64,000 nt of DNA from Planctomycetaceae bacterium (GTDB taxonomy: Bacteria; Planctomycetota; Planctomycetia; Planctomycetales; Planctomycetaceae): positions 1-64,000 of the forward strand of contig JAHBXV010000022.1 of the NCBI GenBank assembly GCA_019636285.1, given 5' to 3'. The position numbers and the translations under genes are program-made. Below the pieces are notes generated by a model. The model worked only from the letters and a program-made list of their open reading frames with translations. It ran no database searches and was not told the DNA's origin. Positions 15,975-24,724 of this stretch are shown one piece after another. Positions within the stretch are counted from its first letter, which is position 1; every line of letters starts with the position of its first letter.

Positions 15975-16778
15975 TCATCCAATCAGCTTCTGCTTCGCCG
16001 CGAGGAACTCTTCATCGCTCAAAACGCCCGACGACTTGAGGGCAGCGAGCCGTTCCAACTGCGAAACGATGTCGACGCTTACAGTTGGAGTTTGGGGCTG
16101 AGCCTTCGCCTCCCGACCCGTGGCGATGTGCTGCCTGAGGAAAGAGACGAGCTTGTCCGCCAGATCCTTCTGCACGCTGCCAAAGCATTCGACGCGACCG
16201 ATGTTGAAGACGATCGCGGCTGTGAGAATGGACTTCTGAACTTCGACGCTGCGGATCTCGTCGTGGAAGAAGGCATCGGTCGACTGGCGCAGCATTCCTC
16301 GCGCCCACAGGATGACCCGGCGATCGGTGACGATCAGATAGTGCGTGTGAAAGAGCCCGCCTTTGTTGGTATCCGTCTGCAGCATGCCGAAACTGCCGTT
16401 GCTGCGTTCACTCTTCTCGTGAACGGTTCCGGTTGCGACGGCGAGCATGACCTCGCCCTCCAACAGCAACGCCTTTGCCTGGTTGGCATGCTTCGCATCG
16501 GAGAAACGACCGATGCGAAGTGGCGAGTTGGGTTGCTGGATGATGAGCGGAGGTTCTGGCTCGACCGGATCTGGAAGCGTTCGACTGGCTGGCACGGAGA
16601 TCGAAACAGCCGGGGAACCCATCATCAGTTCCAGGGCCTCATCCTCGTCGATTTCCGGCCCTCTCAGCGGTGCCTCGACGATCACAAAAGTGTTCGCGCA
16701 CTTCGGGCACTGAGCCTTCTTCCCCGCCAACTCATCCTTGACCTGTTTCTCCCATCCGCACGCACACCGAATCAGCAT
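15975..16778 (-). CDS. Zinc-ribbon, bacterial PH-like and SHOCT domain protein
   Basis: The 267-residue protein has a short N-terminal zinc ribbon (Cys5, Cys7, Cys24, Cys27) and an acidic/Pro linker. A central region (about 100-215) has the strand pattern of bacterial PH-like domains: LLEGEVMLAVATGTVH, HYLIVTDRRVILWARG, FFHDEIRSVEV and FLRQHI. The C-terminal SHOCT motif is QLERLAALKSSGVLSDEEFLAAKQKLI. SHOCT domains typically promote oligomerisation. It is transcribed towards the phage genes and may be host or cargo. A membrane-stress or phage-sensing role is speculation. Confidence 0.65.
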   Translation of the reverse strand: MLIRCACGWEKQVKDELAGKKAQCPKCANTFVIVEAPLRGPEIDEDEALELMMGSPAVSISVPASRTLPDPVEPEPPLIIQQPNSPLRIGRFSDAKHANQAKALLLEGEVMLAVATGTVHEKSERSNGSFGMLQTDTNKGGLFHTHYLIVTDRRVILWARGMLRQSTDAFFHDEIRSVEVQKSILTAAIVFNIGRVECFGSVQKDLADKLVSFLRQHIATGREAKAQPQTPTVSVDIVSQLERLAALKSSGVLSDEEFLAAKQKLIG

Positions 16779-16948
16779 GGATGGCCCTCATTTGCAGTGT
16801 CCGCCTGAACAGAGCGCTGAAAGATAAGCCATGGTTGGACGAGAAGCCACCCTGTCCTTGACGGCGGTCCGGTAATCGATCATTCTCTCCCCCATCGGTG
16901 CCCGCCGGGTTCGCCCGGCCGCCTTCTCCGCACTGGTGTCATCCACTG

Positions 16949-17021
16949 GGACAGGTAGCTCAGTTGGTAGAGCACAGGACTGAAAATCCTGGTGTCGTGG
17001 GTTCGATTCCCACCCTGTCCA
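16949..17021 (+). tRNA. tRNA-Phe (anticodon GAA)
   Basis: A full cloverleaf folds by eye. Acceptor GGACAGG (16949-16955) pairs with CCTGTCC (17014-17020), with discriminator A17021. The D arm is GCTC/GAGC, the anticodon stem CAGGA/TCCTG holds loop CTGAAAA (anticodon 16982-16984), and the T arm is GTGGG/CCCAC around TTCGATT. The 3' CCA is not encoded. A strong terminator follows 12 bases later. The phage genes lie on its 5' side. Confidence 0.95.
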
Positions 17022-17032
17022 CTGGTTGTTTG

Positions 17033-17066
17033 ATCGCCGCGAAGCCAATTCGCGGCGATTTTTTTT
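17033..17066 (+). terminator. Rho-independent terminator after tRNA-Phe
   Basis: A perfect 11-bp stem ATCGCCGCGAA/TTCGCGGCGAT with loop GCCAA is followed by a run of eight T residues. It ends transcription of the tRNA gene. Confidence 0.9.
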
Positions 17067-17101
17067 ACGAAGGCCCTTCGTTGGTGCTCCGCTCCCCATC
17101 T

Positions 17102-17127
17102 GGTCTGCCGGCCGCTGCCGGCAGACC
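17102..17127. repeat. Perfect 10-bp inverted repeat upstream of toxin-antitoxin promoter
   Basis: GGTCTGCCGG and CCGGCAGACC flank a 6-nt spacer (CCGCTG). It ends six bases before the predicted -35 of the toxin-antitoxin operon. It could be a second regulator site, or a transcriptional barrier between the tRNA and the operon; no T-run follows. Confidence 0.45.
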
Positions 17128-17132
17128 GAGGA

Positions 17133-17167
17133 TTGCGGAAGACCCATTTCGGGTGTACACTGTGTAC
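17133..17167 (+). promoter_or_regulatory. Promoter with overlapping operator for toxin-antitoxin operon
   Basis: A -35-like TTGCGG (17133-17138) is followed after 17 bases by a -10-like TACACT (17156-17161). The -10 lies inside a perfect palindrome GTACAC-T-GTGTAC (17155-17167). The antitoxin start is at 17186, after a GGAGG ribosome site. DUF1778 antitoxins carry a ribbon-helix-helix DNA-binding N-terminus and repress their own operons, so this palindrome is the obvious operator. Confidence 0.65.
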
Positions 17168-17185
17168 CCAAGATGGAGGAGTGCG

Positions 17186-17479
17186 ATGGCACGAAGTGGC
17201 AAAGCCGATTCCGGCCAGGAAAACCGTCTCAGCATCCGCGTCGATGCGGCTCGAAAAGCCGTGATCGCGCGAGCCGCCAAGTTACGCGGCGAGACATTGA
17301 GCGATTTCGTGCTGGAAAACGCTTACCAGATCGCCACCGAACTGCTGGTCGACGAAGACCCGGTCTCCCTGAGCCGGAAACAACTGGCCCACATCTTCGA
17401 AACGCTCGACAATCCCCCTCCCCAAAACGTCGAGGCAGTCCGCAAACTCCTCACGGAACGGTCCATCCTGGATGGCTGA
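17186..17479 (+). CDS. DUF1778 (ribbon-helix-helix) antitoxin
   Basis: The 97-residue protein has the DUF1778 signature: ENRLSIRVDAARKAVIARAAKLRGETLSDFVLENA, a ribbon-helix-helix DNA-binding fold. A C-terminal helix (RKQLAHIFETLDNPPPQNVEAVRKLLTE) would wrap and inhibit the toxin. ATG 17186 is chosen because of the GGAGG site at 17176 and the typical N-terminus; the frame is open further upstream through the tRNA but without meaning. It overlaps the toxin gene by eight bases, as in TacA-TacT pairs. Expected to repress the operon through the palindrome at 17155-17167. Confidence 0.85.
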   Translation: MARSGKADSGQENRLSIRVDAARKAVIARAAKLRGETLSDFVLENAYQIATELLVDEDPVSLSRKQLAHIFETLDNPPPQNVEAVRKLLTERSILDG

Positions 17480-17972
17480 CGTTCCCTATTCGCCGCTCGC
17501 CCCACTCGATGGCGGACATGACCGCTCGGTATTCGATTGCGGCGTTTCGGCACTCAACCTTTATCTGCGCAACTATGCCCTGCAAAACCAAAAGCGAGGG
17601 ATCGTGCGCAACTACGTGACGACCCAGAAAGACAGCAAGATCGTCGTCGGCTACTACTCGCTCGTTTACGCCGCCCTCGATCAGAAACTCCTTCCGCCCA
17701 AACTGGTCAAGGGGTTGGGAAAGTACGACATCCCCGTGATGCTGCTCGCCCGCCTCGCGATCGATCGCCGCGAGCAGGGGCGAGGGCTGGGAAAGGCACT
17801 GCTCAAGGACGCCATCCTGCGAACCATTCAGGCGGCGGAGATCGCCGGACTCAAATTACTCCTCGTCCATGCCAAGGATGAAGACGCCGCGAATTTCTAC
17901 TCCAAACACGGCTTCGTGCCGATCCTTGACGATCCCTTCAAACTCTTCCTGCCGGTGCCGCTTTCCACATGA
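17472..17972 (+). CDS. GNAT-family acetyltransferase toxin (TacT/AtaT-like)
   Basis: The 166-residue protein has the GNAT toxin layout. The N-terminus is YSPLAPLDGGHDRSVFDCGVSALNLYLRNYALQNQKR, where FDCG plus LNLYL is typical of the family. The acetyl-CoA-binding motif is ARLAIDRREQGRGLGKALL (R-x-x-G-x-G), and the C-terminus is AANFYSKHGFVP. Family members acetylate the amino group of charged tRNAs and stop translation. It is coupled to the DUF1778 antitoxin gene by overlap. A tRNA gene lies 450 bases upstream, probably by chance. Confidence 0.85.
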   Translation: MADVPYSPLAPLDGGHDRSVFDCGVSALNLYLRNYALQNQKRGIVRNYVTTQKDSKIVVGYYSLVYAALDQKLLPPKLVKGLGKYDIPVMLLARLAIDRREQGRGLGKALLKDAILRTIQAAEIAGLKLLLVHAKDEDAANFYSKHGFVPILDDPFKLFLPVPLST

Positions 17973-18138
17973 CGAGCCGTCAGCCACTAGCCGCCGGCTG
18001 CTTCTGCTGGCCGCTGGTCGCTGGCGGCTGGCGGCTCCCCTGCCCTTCTCCCCGAACGCCCTCCCCATCCCGCGTGTCATTCGGCGAACCGGGTGAGTAC
18101 CATATCGCCCGAGTTTTCTTCCGCCGGACGCCGAACCC

Positions 18139-19629
18139 ATGAACATTCATCCCTCACTACCTGACTTTACGGCCATGGCCGACGGTCAGGATCTTGTTCC
18201 CGTCTACCGCCAACTGGTGAGCGATACGCTGACGCCGGTCCTGGCGTACGAGCGGCTTCCCGATTCGGCGACGTCGTTTTTGTTTGAAAGCGTCATCGGC
18301 GGGGAGCGCGTCGGCCGCTACAGCTTCGTCGGCTCGTGCCCACTGGTGCAGTTCAAGGCGTACGGAAACAATCTCCGAATCGAGCGCGACGGCAAGGTCG
18401 AGGAACGAACGGTTGCCGACCCGCTTCACGAGTTGGCCGAACTGGTAAAGGGTTTTCGGGCCTATCACTCGCCGGATCTGCCGCGATTTTGTGGGGGAGC
18501 CGTCGGCTACGCCGGTTACGACACCATCCGCTATTCCGAGAATCTCCCGAATGCCCCCACCGATGATCGGAATCTGCCCGATCTTTCGTTCGGCATCTAT
18601 GACCAGATGGCCGTCTTCGACAACATTCGCAAGACGATGATCGTCGTGGTCCATGCGGACGTCCGAACGGACGCCCCCGAGGTCGCGTACCAGAAGGCGT
18701 GCGATCGACTCAACAAGCTGTGCGACGCCCTCACCCGGCCGACGACCACGCTGCGGCCGCTCGACATCGATCTGAACGTCCCGACCACGCGCTCCTACAA
18801 ATCAAATTTCCAGCAGCACGAATTCGAATCCGCCGTCGAAAAGTGTCGCCAGTACATCCGCGCGGGCGACATCTTCCAGGTCGTCATCAGCCAGCGTTTG
18901 CAGCTCGATACCTCGGCGACCGCGCTTCAGATCTATCGGGCACTGCGAGTCGTCAATCCGAGCCCGTTCATGTTTCTGTTGCGGACTCCGGAAGTCGAAC
19001 TGATTGGAAGCTCGCCCGAAATCATGGTCCGCGTGGTGGGCGACGAAGTCACCATTCGTCCGTTGGCCGGAACCCGCAAGCGCGGAGCCACGCCAGCCGA
19101 TGACATCGCGCTCGAAAAGGAACTGCTCGCCGACGAAAAGGAACGAGCCGAACATGTGATGCTGGTCGACCTGGCCCGCAACGACGTCGGCCGTGTGGCG
19201 CGTTACGGCACGATTCAGCTCAGCGACGTCATGCGGGTCGAACGATACAGCCACGTCATGCACATCACCTCGAACGTCACCGGCCGAATGCTGCCGGGTC
19301 TAACGGCCCTCGATGCCTTGCGCGCAGGATTGCCGGCCGGAACCGTCTCCGGCGCGCCAAAAGTTCGTGCGATGGAGATCATTGACGAAATCGAGCCGCA
19401 TCGCCGCGGCCCGTACGCCGGCGCGGTGGGCTACCTCGATTTCTCGGGCGAAATGGATACCTGCATCGCCTTGCGCACACTGGTCCTTCAGGGCTCGAAA
19501 GCCTACGTCCAGGCGGGAGCGGGAATCGTCGCCGACAGCGTGCCAGCGAGCGAGTACGAGGAAACTCTCAACAAGGCTCGTGGCATGCTCCGGGCCATCG
19601 AAATCGCCGAAACGCAGTTGGACGGTTGA
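18139..19629 (+). CDS. trpE: Anthranilate synthase component I
   Basis: The 496-residue protein converts chorismate and ammonia/glutamine-derived nitrogen to anthranilate, the first step of tryptophan synthesis. The N-terminal domain contains [18 protein letters not shown] and GRYSFVG (60-65), part of the family's regulatory site. The C-terminal chorismate-binding domain has PLAGTRKRG (about 307-315), [10 protein letters not shown] and [19 protein letters not shown] (about 400). Length is typical. The amidotransferase partner trpG is not next to it, and trpC lies 30 kb away on the other strand, so the pathway is scattered. No leader peptide or attenuator is evident upstream. Confidence 0.93.
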   Translation: MNIHPSLPDFTAMADGQDLVPVYRQLVSDTLTPVLAYERLPDSATSFLFESVIGGERVGRYSFVGSCPLVQFKAYGNNLRIERDGKVEERTVADPLHELAELVKGFRAYHSPDLPRFCGGAVGYAGYDTIRYSENLPNAPTDDRNLPDLSFGIYDQMAVFDNIRKTMIVVVHADVRTDAPEVAYQKACDRLNKLCDALTRPTTTLRPLDIDLNVPTTRSYKSNFQQHEFESAVEKCRQYIRAGDIFQVVISQRLQLDTSATALQIYRALRVVNPSPFMFLLRTPEVELIGSSPEIMVRVVGDEVTIRPLAGTRKRGATPADDIALEKELLADEKERAEHVMLVDLARNDVGRVARYGTIQLSDVMRVERYSHVMHITSNVTGRMLPGLTALDALRAGLPAGTVSGAPKVRAMEIIDEIEPHRRGPYAGAVGYLDFSGEMDTCIALRTLVLQGSKAYVQAGAGIVADSVPASEYEETLNKARGMLRAIEIAETQLDG

Positions 19630-19733
19630 GTGAATTCCCGCCCGCTCATCGGGCGCGACAATGCCTCGCCGGGCGACTTTCGACGAGCCGACGCGCGATT
19701 GTCGGCTCCCCTCGAACCCCCTATGATCCCCCC

Positions 19734-20477
19734 ATGTCCAGCCCTATTCGTGTCCACCTGCTGCCCGGTCTGATGGAGCCCGCTGCTCTCCGCGGTGGCG
19801 TGGCGATCATCCTGGACATCCTGCGGGCATCCACCACGATCGTTCACGCCCTCGCGAACGGCGCGCGAGCCGTCGTTCCCGTCGGCGAAATCAACGACGC
19901 ACTGTCGGTTCGCGACAGGTTCCCCGCTGGTGAAGTTCTACTGGGGGGCGAACGCGAAGGGCTGTGCATCGACGGGTTCGACCTCGACAACAACCCGTTT
20001 GCCTACACCCGGGCCGCCGTCGCCGGCAAGACCATTGCGTTCACCACCACTAACGGCACCCGCGCGCTATTGCGGTCGCGCGAAGCCGAATCGATCCTCA
20101 TCGGTGCGTTCGTCAATTTGCGAGCTCTGTTGAAAGGTCTCCAGGACGACCCACGCGAGATTCATCTCGTGTGTGCGGGAACACGGGGCGAAATCAGCAC
20201 GGAAGATGTCCTCGCCGCCGGTGCGATCGCCGAGAAACTGGCCGAATCGCGCAGCCTTTCCGTCCATGAAATCCCCGACGACCAGACACAACTCGCAATT
20301 GCCGCCTGGCGGCAGGCCTCGTGGTCGCAGACCGCCCTGCTGCATGCGATGCGAGCCAGCTTCGGCGGCCGCAATTGTGTGCGGCTGGGTTTCGATGAAC
20401 AGATCGAACGAGCCGCGACGCGCGACGTCTTCGACATCGTCCCAAGATACGACAGCAGCACGGGCGAAATTCAGTAA
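19734..20477 (+). CDS. comB: 2-phosphosulfolactate phosphatase family protein
   Basis: The 247-residue protein matches the ComB family: VAIILDILRASTTIVHALANGA, LLGGEREGLCIDGFDLDNNPF, TTTNGTRAL and CAGTRGEISTEDVLAAGAI. In methanogens ComB dephosphorylates 2-phosphosulfolactate on the way to coenzyme M. Homologues occur in many bacteria without coenzyme M, where the product may be sulfolactate or the role is unknown. ATG 19734 gives the conserved N-terminus MSSPIRVHLLPG; the frame is open further upstream but not conserved-looking. It sits 100 bases after trpE and could be cotranscribed. Confidence 0.85.
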   Translation: MSSPIRVHLLPGLMEPAALRGGVAIILDILRASTTIVHALANGARAVVPVGEINDALSVRDRFPAGEVLLGGEREGLCIDGFDLDNNPFAYTRAAVAGKTIAFTTTNGTRALLRSREAESILIGAFVNLRALLKGLQDDPREIHLVCAGTRGEISTEDVLAAGAIAEKLAESRSLSVHEIPDDQTQLAIAAWRQASWSQTALLHAMRASFGGRNCVRLGFDEQIERAATRDVFDIVPRYDSSTGEIQ

Positions 20478-20537
20478 CAACATCTTTTCACGGGATCGGT
20501 TAATCCCGCGACCGAATCATTCCACGGAGAGACTCTC

Positions 20538-22193
20538 ATGGCTGAAAACCGCATGGACAAAATCGTCGCTCTCGCCAAGCGGCGGGGATTTATCTTTCAA
20601 AGCTCCGAAATCTACGGCGGCATCAACGGCTTCTGGGATTACGGGCCGCTGGGGGTCGAACTGAAGCGGAACGTCCGCAATGCCTGGTGGGCGGACATGA
20701 TCACCGAGCACGACGAGCTCTTCACGCCCGCCGGCGCGCCGTCGTCGTTCGACATGGTCGGCGTCGAAACGTCGATCATCATGCACCCGCAGGTCTGGAA
20801 GGTCTCGGGCCACTTCGACCTGTTCGTCGACAAAATGGTCGACTGCCGCGAAACCCGCTCGCGCTATCGGCTCGACCACGTGAAGGGTCGCTGGATCGAA
20901 GGCAAGCTGGCCGATGCGGCTGCCGACGCCAGTCCGGAAACACTGTTTGTCTGCGCGGTGGGAGACGGCCCGGAGCTTCTGGACGAACTGACGAAGCGCG
21001 CCCTCAAACTCTTCGGCATGCGGTCGAATCAGGCCGACAAGCTCAACTGGAAGAGCGAACCGGCCAGCCTCGCAACGCTGCCGGTTGAACAATTCGCATC
21101 AGTCATCGCACCAGAGGCGAAATCCAAAGGGACGCTAACCGATCCCCGCGACTTCAACCTGATGTTCAAGACCACGCTCGGCGCCCTCGGCACCGACGCT
21201 GACGCGGCTTATCTGCGCCCGGAAACCGCCCAGGGGATGTTCGTCAATTTCAAGAACGTCTGCGACAGCTCGCGCGTGAAGATTCCCTTTGGGATCGGCC
21301 AGATCGGCAAGAGCTTCCGCAACGAGATTACGCCGCGCAACTTCACCTTCCGCTCGCGCGAGTTCGAGCAGATGGAGATGGAATTCTTCTGTCCGCCGTC
21401 GCAGTCGCTGGACTGGTACACCTACTGGCGCGACCGCCGTTACAACTGGTACATCAACCTGGGTGTCTCGAAAGAGAACCTCATCCTCCGCGAGCACGCG
21501 AAAGATGAACTGTCACACTACTCGGTCGGCACCGCCGACGTCGAATACGCGTTCCCCTTCCTCGCGCCAGGCGAATACGGCGAACTCGAAGGAATTGCCC
21601 ACCGCGGCAACTTCGACCTGCGTTCGCACATGGAAGGAAAGCTCTGCAAGAAAGATGGCGAACTCGTCGTCGAGACTGGTCCCGATGGAAAGCCGAAGTA
21701 TGCTGGCAGCGGCAAGGATCTCAGCTACTTCGACGATCAGACGCGCGAGCGGTATCTCCCCCACGTCATCGAACCGGCCGCCGGCTGCGACCGCGCGACG
21801 CTGGCCTTCCTCTGCGAAGCCTATCACGAAGACGAGGCCCCAGATGACAAGGGAGCCATGCAGACTCGCGTGCTGCTGAAGTTCCACCCCCGGCTGGCCC
21901 CGATCAAGGTGGCGGTCTTTCCGCTCATCAAGAAAGACGGCATGCCCGAGAAGGCAGCCGAGATCTACCGCGAGTTCAAGCGCGCGGGAATCGCCGCAAC
22001 GTTCGACCAGCAAGCCGCCATCGGCCGCCGCTACCGCCGCATGGACGAAATCGGCACCCCATTCTGCGTGACCGTCGATGGCGACACGTTGTCCAACGAC
22101 ACCGTCACCATCCGCGACCGCGACACGCTGGAACAGATTCGAGTGTCCGTGAAGGAGCTGGTCAACCACGTTCAGGAACGGCTTCGCGGGTAG
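20538..22193 (+). CDS. glyS: Glycyl-tRNA synthetase, alpha2 (single-chain) type
   Basis: The 551-residue protein charges tRNA-Gly with glycine. It has the alpha2-type hallmarks: GFIFQSSEIYGGINGFWDYGPLGVELK at the N-terminus, YLRPETAQGMFVNF, the class II motif 2 FGIGQIGKSFRNEITPRNF, then EFEQMEMEFF, and the C-terminal anticodon domain (HPRLAPIKVAVFPL, GRRYRRMDEIGTPFCVTVD). A Lys/Glu-rich insertion around residues 100-185 makes it longer than the roughly 460-residue bacterial forms. This is the archaeal/eukaryotic-like form rather than the alpha2beta2 form of most proteobacteria. A small GGGAT/ATCCC hairpin precedes the gene, but no T-box features were seen. Confidence 0.95.
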   Translation: MAENRMDKIVALAKRRGFIFQSSEIYGGINGFWDYGPLGVELKRNVRNAWWADMITEHDELFTPAGAPSSFDMVGVETSIIMHPQVWKVSGHFDLFVDKMVDCRETRSRYRLDHVKGRWIEGKLADAAADASPETLFVCAVGDGPELLDELTKRALKLFGMRSNQADKLNWKSEPASLATLPVEQFASVIAPEAKSKGTLTDPRDFNLMFKTTLGALGTDADAAYLRPETAQGMFVNFKNVCDSSRVKIPFGIGQIGKSFRNEITPRNFTFRSREFEQMEMEFFCPPSQSLDWYTYWRDRRYNWYINLGVSKENLILREHAKDELSHYSVGTADVEYAFPFLAPGEYGELEGIAHRGNFDLRSHMEGKLCKKDGELVVETGPDGKPKYAGSGKDLSYFDDQTRERYLPHVIEPAAGCDRATLAFLCEAYHEDEAPDDKGAMQTRVLLKFHPRLAPIKVAVFPLIKKDGMPEKAAEIYREFKRAGIAATFDQQAAIGRRYRRMDEIGTPFCVTVDGDTLSNDTVTIRDRDTLEQIRVSVKELVNHVQERLRG

Positions 22194-22247
22194 AACGACG
22201 TCGTTGCCGATTCCACCAGCCCCAGCGTTCACCTCCGGAAGCAATCT

Positions 22248-23138
22248 ATGACCAACGCATCGCCCATCGGACGTCGTGCGTTTCTGGAGCAGGGGGCGCT
22301 GGTGCTCGCCGCGACGTCTCTCGCGTCAGCGAACCTGTTCGCTAGCGATGACAGCCCCGTCCTGCACGTTGGGCTGGTGACGGACCTGCACTATGCCGAC
22401 AAACCACCAGCGGGAACTCGGCATTACCGGGAGACCCCCAAGAAACTGGAAGAAGCCAGATCGCGATTCGAGCAGGAGAAACTTTCGTTTCTGGTCGAGC
22501 TTGGCGACTTCATCGATGCCGCCGACTCCGTGGACGTGGAGCAGGGCTACCTCAAGACGATCAACGACCAGTTTTCAACGCTCTGCAAAGACCGGCACTA
22601 CGTTCTCGGGAACCACTGCGTCGACACATTGACGAAAGAAGAATTCCTCGGCGGGATTGGCCAGGAGAAGTCGTATTACTCATTTGATCGGGATGGTTTT
22701 CACTTCGTAGTGCTCGATGCCTGCTTCCGCGGCGATGGTCAGCCCTATGGGCGAAAAAACTCCCACTGGACCGACGCCAACATTCCGCCTTCCGAACTGG
22801 AATGGCTGGAAGCCGACTTGAAGGGAACAGGAAAGAAAACGATCGTCTTCGCCCATCAGCGCCTGGACGTCAGCAACAATCACGGCGTCAAAAACAACGC
22901 CGACGTTCGGAAGATTCTCGAATCCTCTGGCAATGTGCTCGCCGTCTTTCAGGGCCACAGCCACCAGAACGATCTCAAGACCATCGACGGCATCCACTAC
23001 TGCACGCTGGTCGCGATGATCGAAGGCTCCGGCGTCGACAGCAATGGTTATTCGGTGATGAACATCTTCGCCGACGGGACCATTCAGTTGACCGGCTTTC
23101 GCAACCAGGCCAGCCATCGCTGGGCTGCCAGCGCCTAG
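22248..23138 (+). CDS. Tat-exported calcineurin-like metallophosphoesterase
   Basis: The 296-residue protein starts with a Tat-like signal (GRRAFLEQGALVLAATSLASANLFA). Metallophosphoesterase motifs follow in order: TDLHYAD (D-x-H), LGDFID (G-D), GNHC (G-N-H) and FQGHSHQND (G-H-x-H). These residues bind the two-metal centre. It probably hydrolyses a phosphate ester outside the cytoplasmic membrane. It follows glyS by about 50 bases. Export through Tat suggests folding and metal loading before transport. The substrate cannot be predicted. Confidence 0.82.
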   Translation: MTNASPIGRRAFLEQGALVLAATSLASANLFASDDSPVLHVGLVTDLHYADKPPAGTRHYRETPKKLEEARSRFEQEKLSFLVELGDFIDAADSVDVEQGYLKTINDQFSTLCKDRHYVLGNHCVDTLTKEEFLGGIGQEKSYYSFDRDGFHFVVLDACFRGDGQPYGRKNSHWTDANIPPSELEWLEADLKGTGKKTIVFAHQRLDVSNNHGVKNNADVRKILESSGNVLAVFQGHSHQNDLKTIDGIHYCTLVAMIEGSGVDSNGYSVMNIFADGTIQLTGFRNQASHRWAASA

Positions 23139-23160
23139 CCGCGACCCAACGGGGAGCGCT
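23136..23160. repeat. Dispersed repeat, copy at the metallophosphoesterase stop
   Basis: Starting at TAGCCGCGA and ending GGAGCGCT, this 25-base segment recurs nearly unchanged at 53950-53973, with one substitution and one base fewer. It overlaps the stop codon of the preceding gene. Only two copies are visible in the window. Confidence 0.5.
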
Positions 23161-23168
23161 CTTTTCCT

Positions 23169-24497
23169 CTACCCCACCAGTTCCCGGATCGGCCGATTAT
23201 CCTCCGGCAAGAGCGCCACCGGGCGATCGGTCTGATCGCGATAGAACTCGTGCGGATCAATTCCCAGGTTGTGGTAAATCGTCGCCAGCACGTCCCGATA
23301 GTGAATCGGACGGTCGGTCGCGTAACCCGCGTCTTTGTCGGTTCCGCCAATCACCTGCCCCATCCGCATGCCGCCCCCAGCGAATAGAGCAGTCTGCACC
23401 GGAGCCCAATGGTCGCGACCGGCGTTGTTGTTGATCTTGGGAGTCCGGCCGAACTCGCCCCAGACGATCACCGAGACATCCTGATCGAGACCACTGTCCG
23501 ATAGATCCTGAATCAGTGCCGACAAGCCTGCATCGACGGTGGGCAGGTGCTGCTTCATGTGGCCAAAGTTGTTGCCGTGCGTATCCCAGAACCCATACGC
23601 GACGGTCACCACGCGCACGCCGACTTCCACCAGCCGTCGCGCGATGAGGAGTTGATCGTTCCAAAGCGGTGCGCCGTCGCCCAGATGCTTTGACGAGCCA
23701 AGACCGTAAAGTTCGCGCAGTCGGGGATCGGCTTTGGACACATCGAGTGCATCGACAATTTTGGACGACGTCAGCACGTCAAACGCCTGACGGTAACTCT
23801 CGTTCACATCGCCGATGGTCTCTACGCTATCACCGCGTCGGAACGAATCGAGACGCGTCAACAACTGTCGACGATTCTGGAACTGCGGCGACTCGATATA
23901 CCGCAGCTTCATGCTGGCCAGGTCTTCGCCATCGGCTCGCACCTGGTTGAATGCACTCCCGAAGTAGCCCGCCCCCGTGCTGTTGTAGGGGCGATGCTGC
24001 ATCGTCGGAAAAAGGTCGACGAACGGCGGTGTGATGGGATCGACCGGCCCCTGGACGCGCGCGACCGCGGAACCAAAGTTTGGATACTGGTTCTGCTGCG
24101 TCTCCCCCATCGAGTAGCCGGTCAAGCTCTGAAAACTCGAGTGCTCGTCACGCTGGCCGACTATCGACCGGACGATGCTGCACTTGTCCATCACCCGCGC
24201 CAGCCGTGGCAGATGTTCGCAGATTTCGATGCCCGGCACTTTGGTGGGAATCGGGCTGAATTCACCCCGAATCTCTTTCGGCGCATTCGGCTTCAGATCG
24301 AACGTGTCCTGGTGGGGCAGCCCGCCGGACAGATAGACCATGATGACCGATTGATGCCGTCGCGTCCGGGCAACGGTGTCCGCCCGCAAAACGTCAGCCA
24401 GCGTGAGCCCTCCAACGGCCAGCGCTCCCGCTTGCACGAACGAACGCCGCGAGAGGCCGTCACAGTAGCGGTGGGCAGGACCAGGGCAGGTCAACAT
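23169..24497 (-). CDS. DUF1501 family exported protein (sulfatase/phosphatase-like fold)
   Basis: The 442-residue protein has an N-terminal twin-Arg signal (LSRRSFVQAGALAVGGLTLADVLRAD). The DUF1501 landmarks follow: VIMVYLSGGLPHQDTFDLKPNAP, FSPIPTKVPGIEICEHLPRLA, FWDTHGNNFGHMKQHLP, VIVWGEFGRTPKINNNAGRDHWAP and YRDVLATIYHNLGID. The fold is alkaline-phosphatase-like, with conserved Asp/His residues. Planctomycetes carry many copies, usually beside DUF1549/DUF1553 cytochrome-like genes; none adjoins here. The molecular function of the family is not established. Confidence 0.85.
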   Translation of the reverse strand: MLTCPGPAHRYCDGLSRRSFVQAGALAVGGLTLADVLRADTVARTRRHQSVIMVYLSGGLPHQDTFDLKPNAPKEIRGEFSPIPTKVPGIEICEHLPRLARVMDKCSIVRSIVGQRDEHSSFQSLTGYSMGETQQNQYPNFGSAVARVQGPVDPITPPFVDLFPTMQHRPYNSTGAGYFGSAFNQVRADGEDLASMKLRYIESPQFQNRRQLLTRLDSFRRGDSVETIGDVNESYRQAFDVLTSSKIVDALDVSKADPRLRELYGLGSSKHLGDGAPLWNDQLLIARRLVEVGVRVVTVAYGFWDTHGNNFGHMKQHLPTVDAGLSALIQDLSDSGLDQDVSVIVWGEFGRTPKINNNAGRDHWAPVQTALFAGGGMRMGQVIGGTDKDAGYATDRPIHYRDVLATIYHNLGIDPHEFYRDQTDRPVALLPEDNRPIRELVG

Positions 24498-24724
24498 CGG
24501 AAATACCTGACGGCGGGAAATCGAGCGGACGACGCAGAATCACATCCAAATTATCGGCGAAGCGGCTGGGGAAACGCCAGCGTCCGCCACGGTCGAGAGA
24601 CGATCTTCCCGGCCCAAACTCCGGCTTTTTCGGAGAGAACGGCTCGATCTGAGTCGATCCCGCCGCTGACGCGTTATGCTGTTAAGTCGCGTCCGTACAC
24701 CAGACTTCTGGCGGAGTCACCGCG

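Noticed and set aside
16949-17021. tRNA-Phe as the attachment site of the phage region
   Set aside because: Most integrated elements lie on the 3' side of the tRNA they use. Here the phage genes lie on the 5' side, no duplicated tRNA 3' end was seen, and no integrase gene is in the window.
20478-20537. T-box or other riboswitch before glyS
   Set aside because: Only a small GGGAT/ATCCC hairpin was found. The leader is 60 bases, too short for a T-box with specifier and antiterminator parts.
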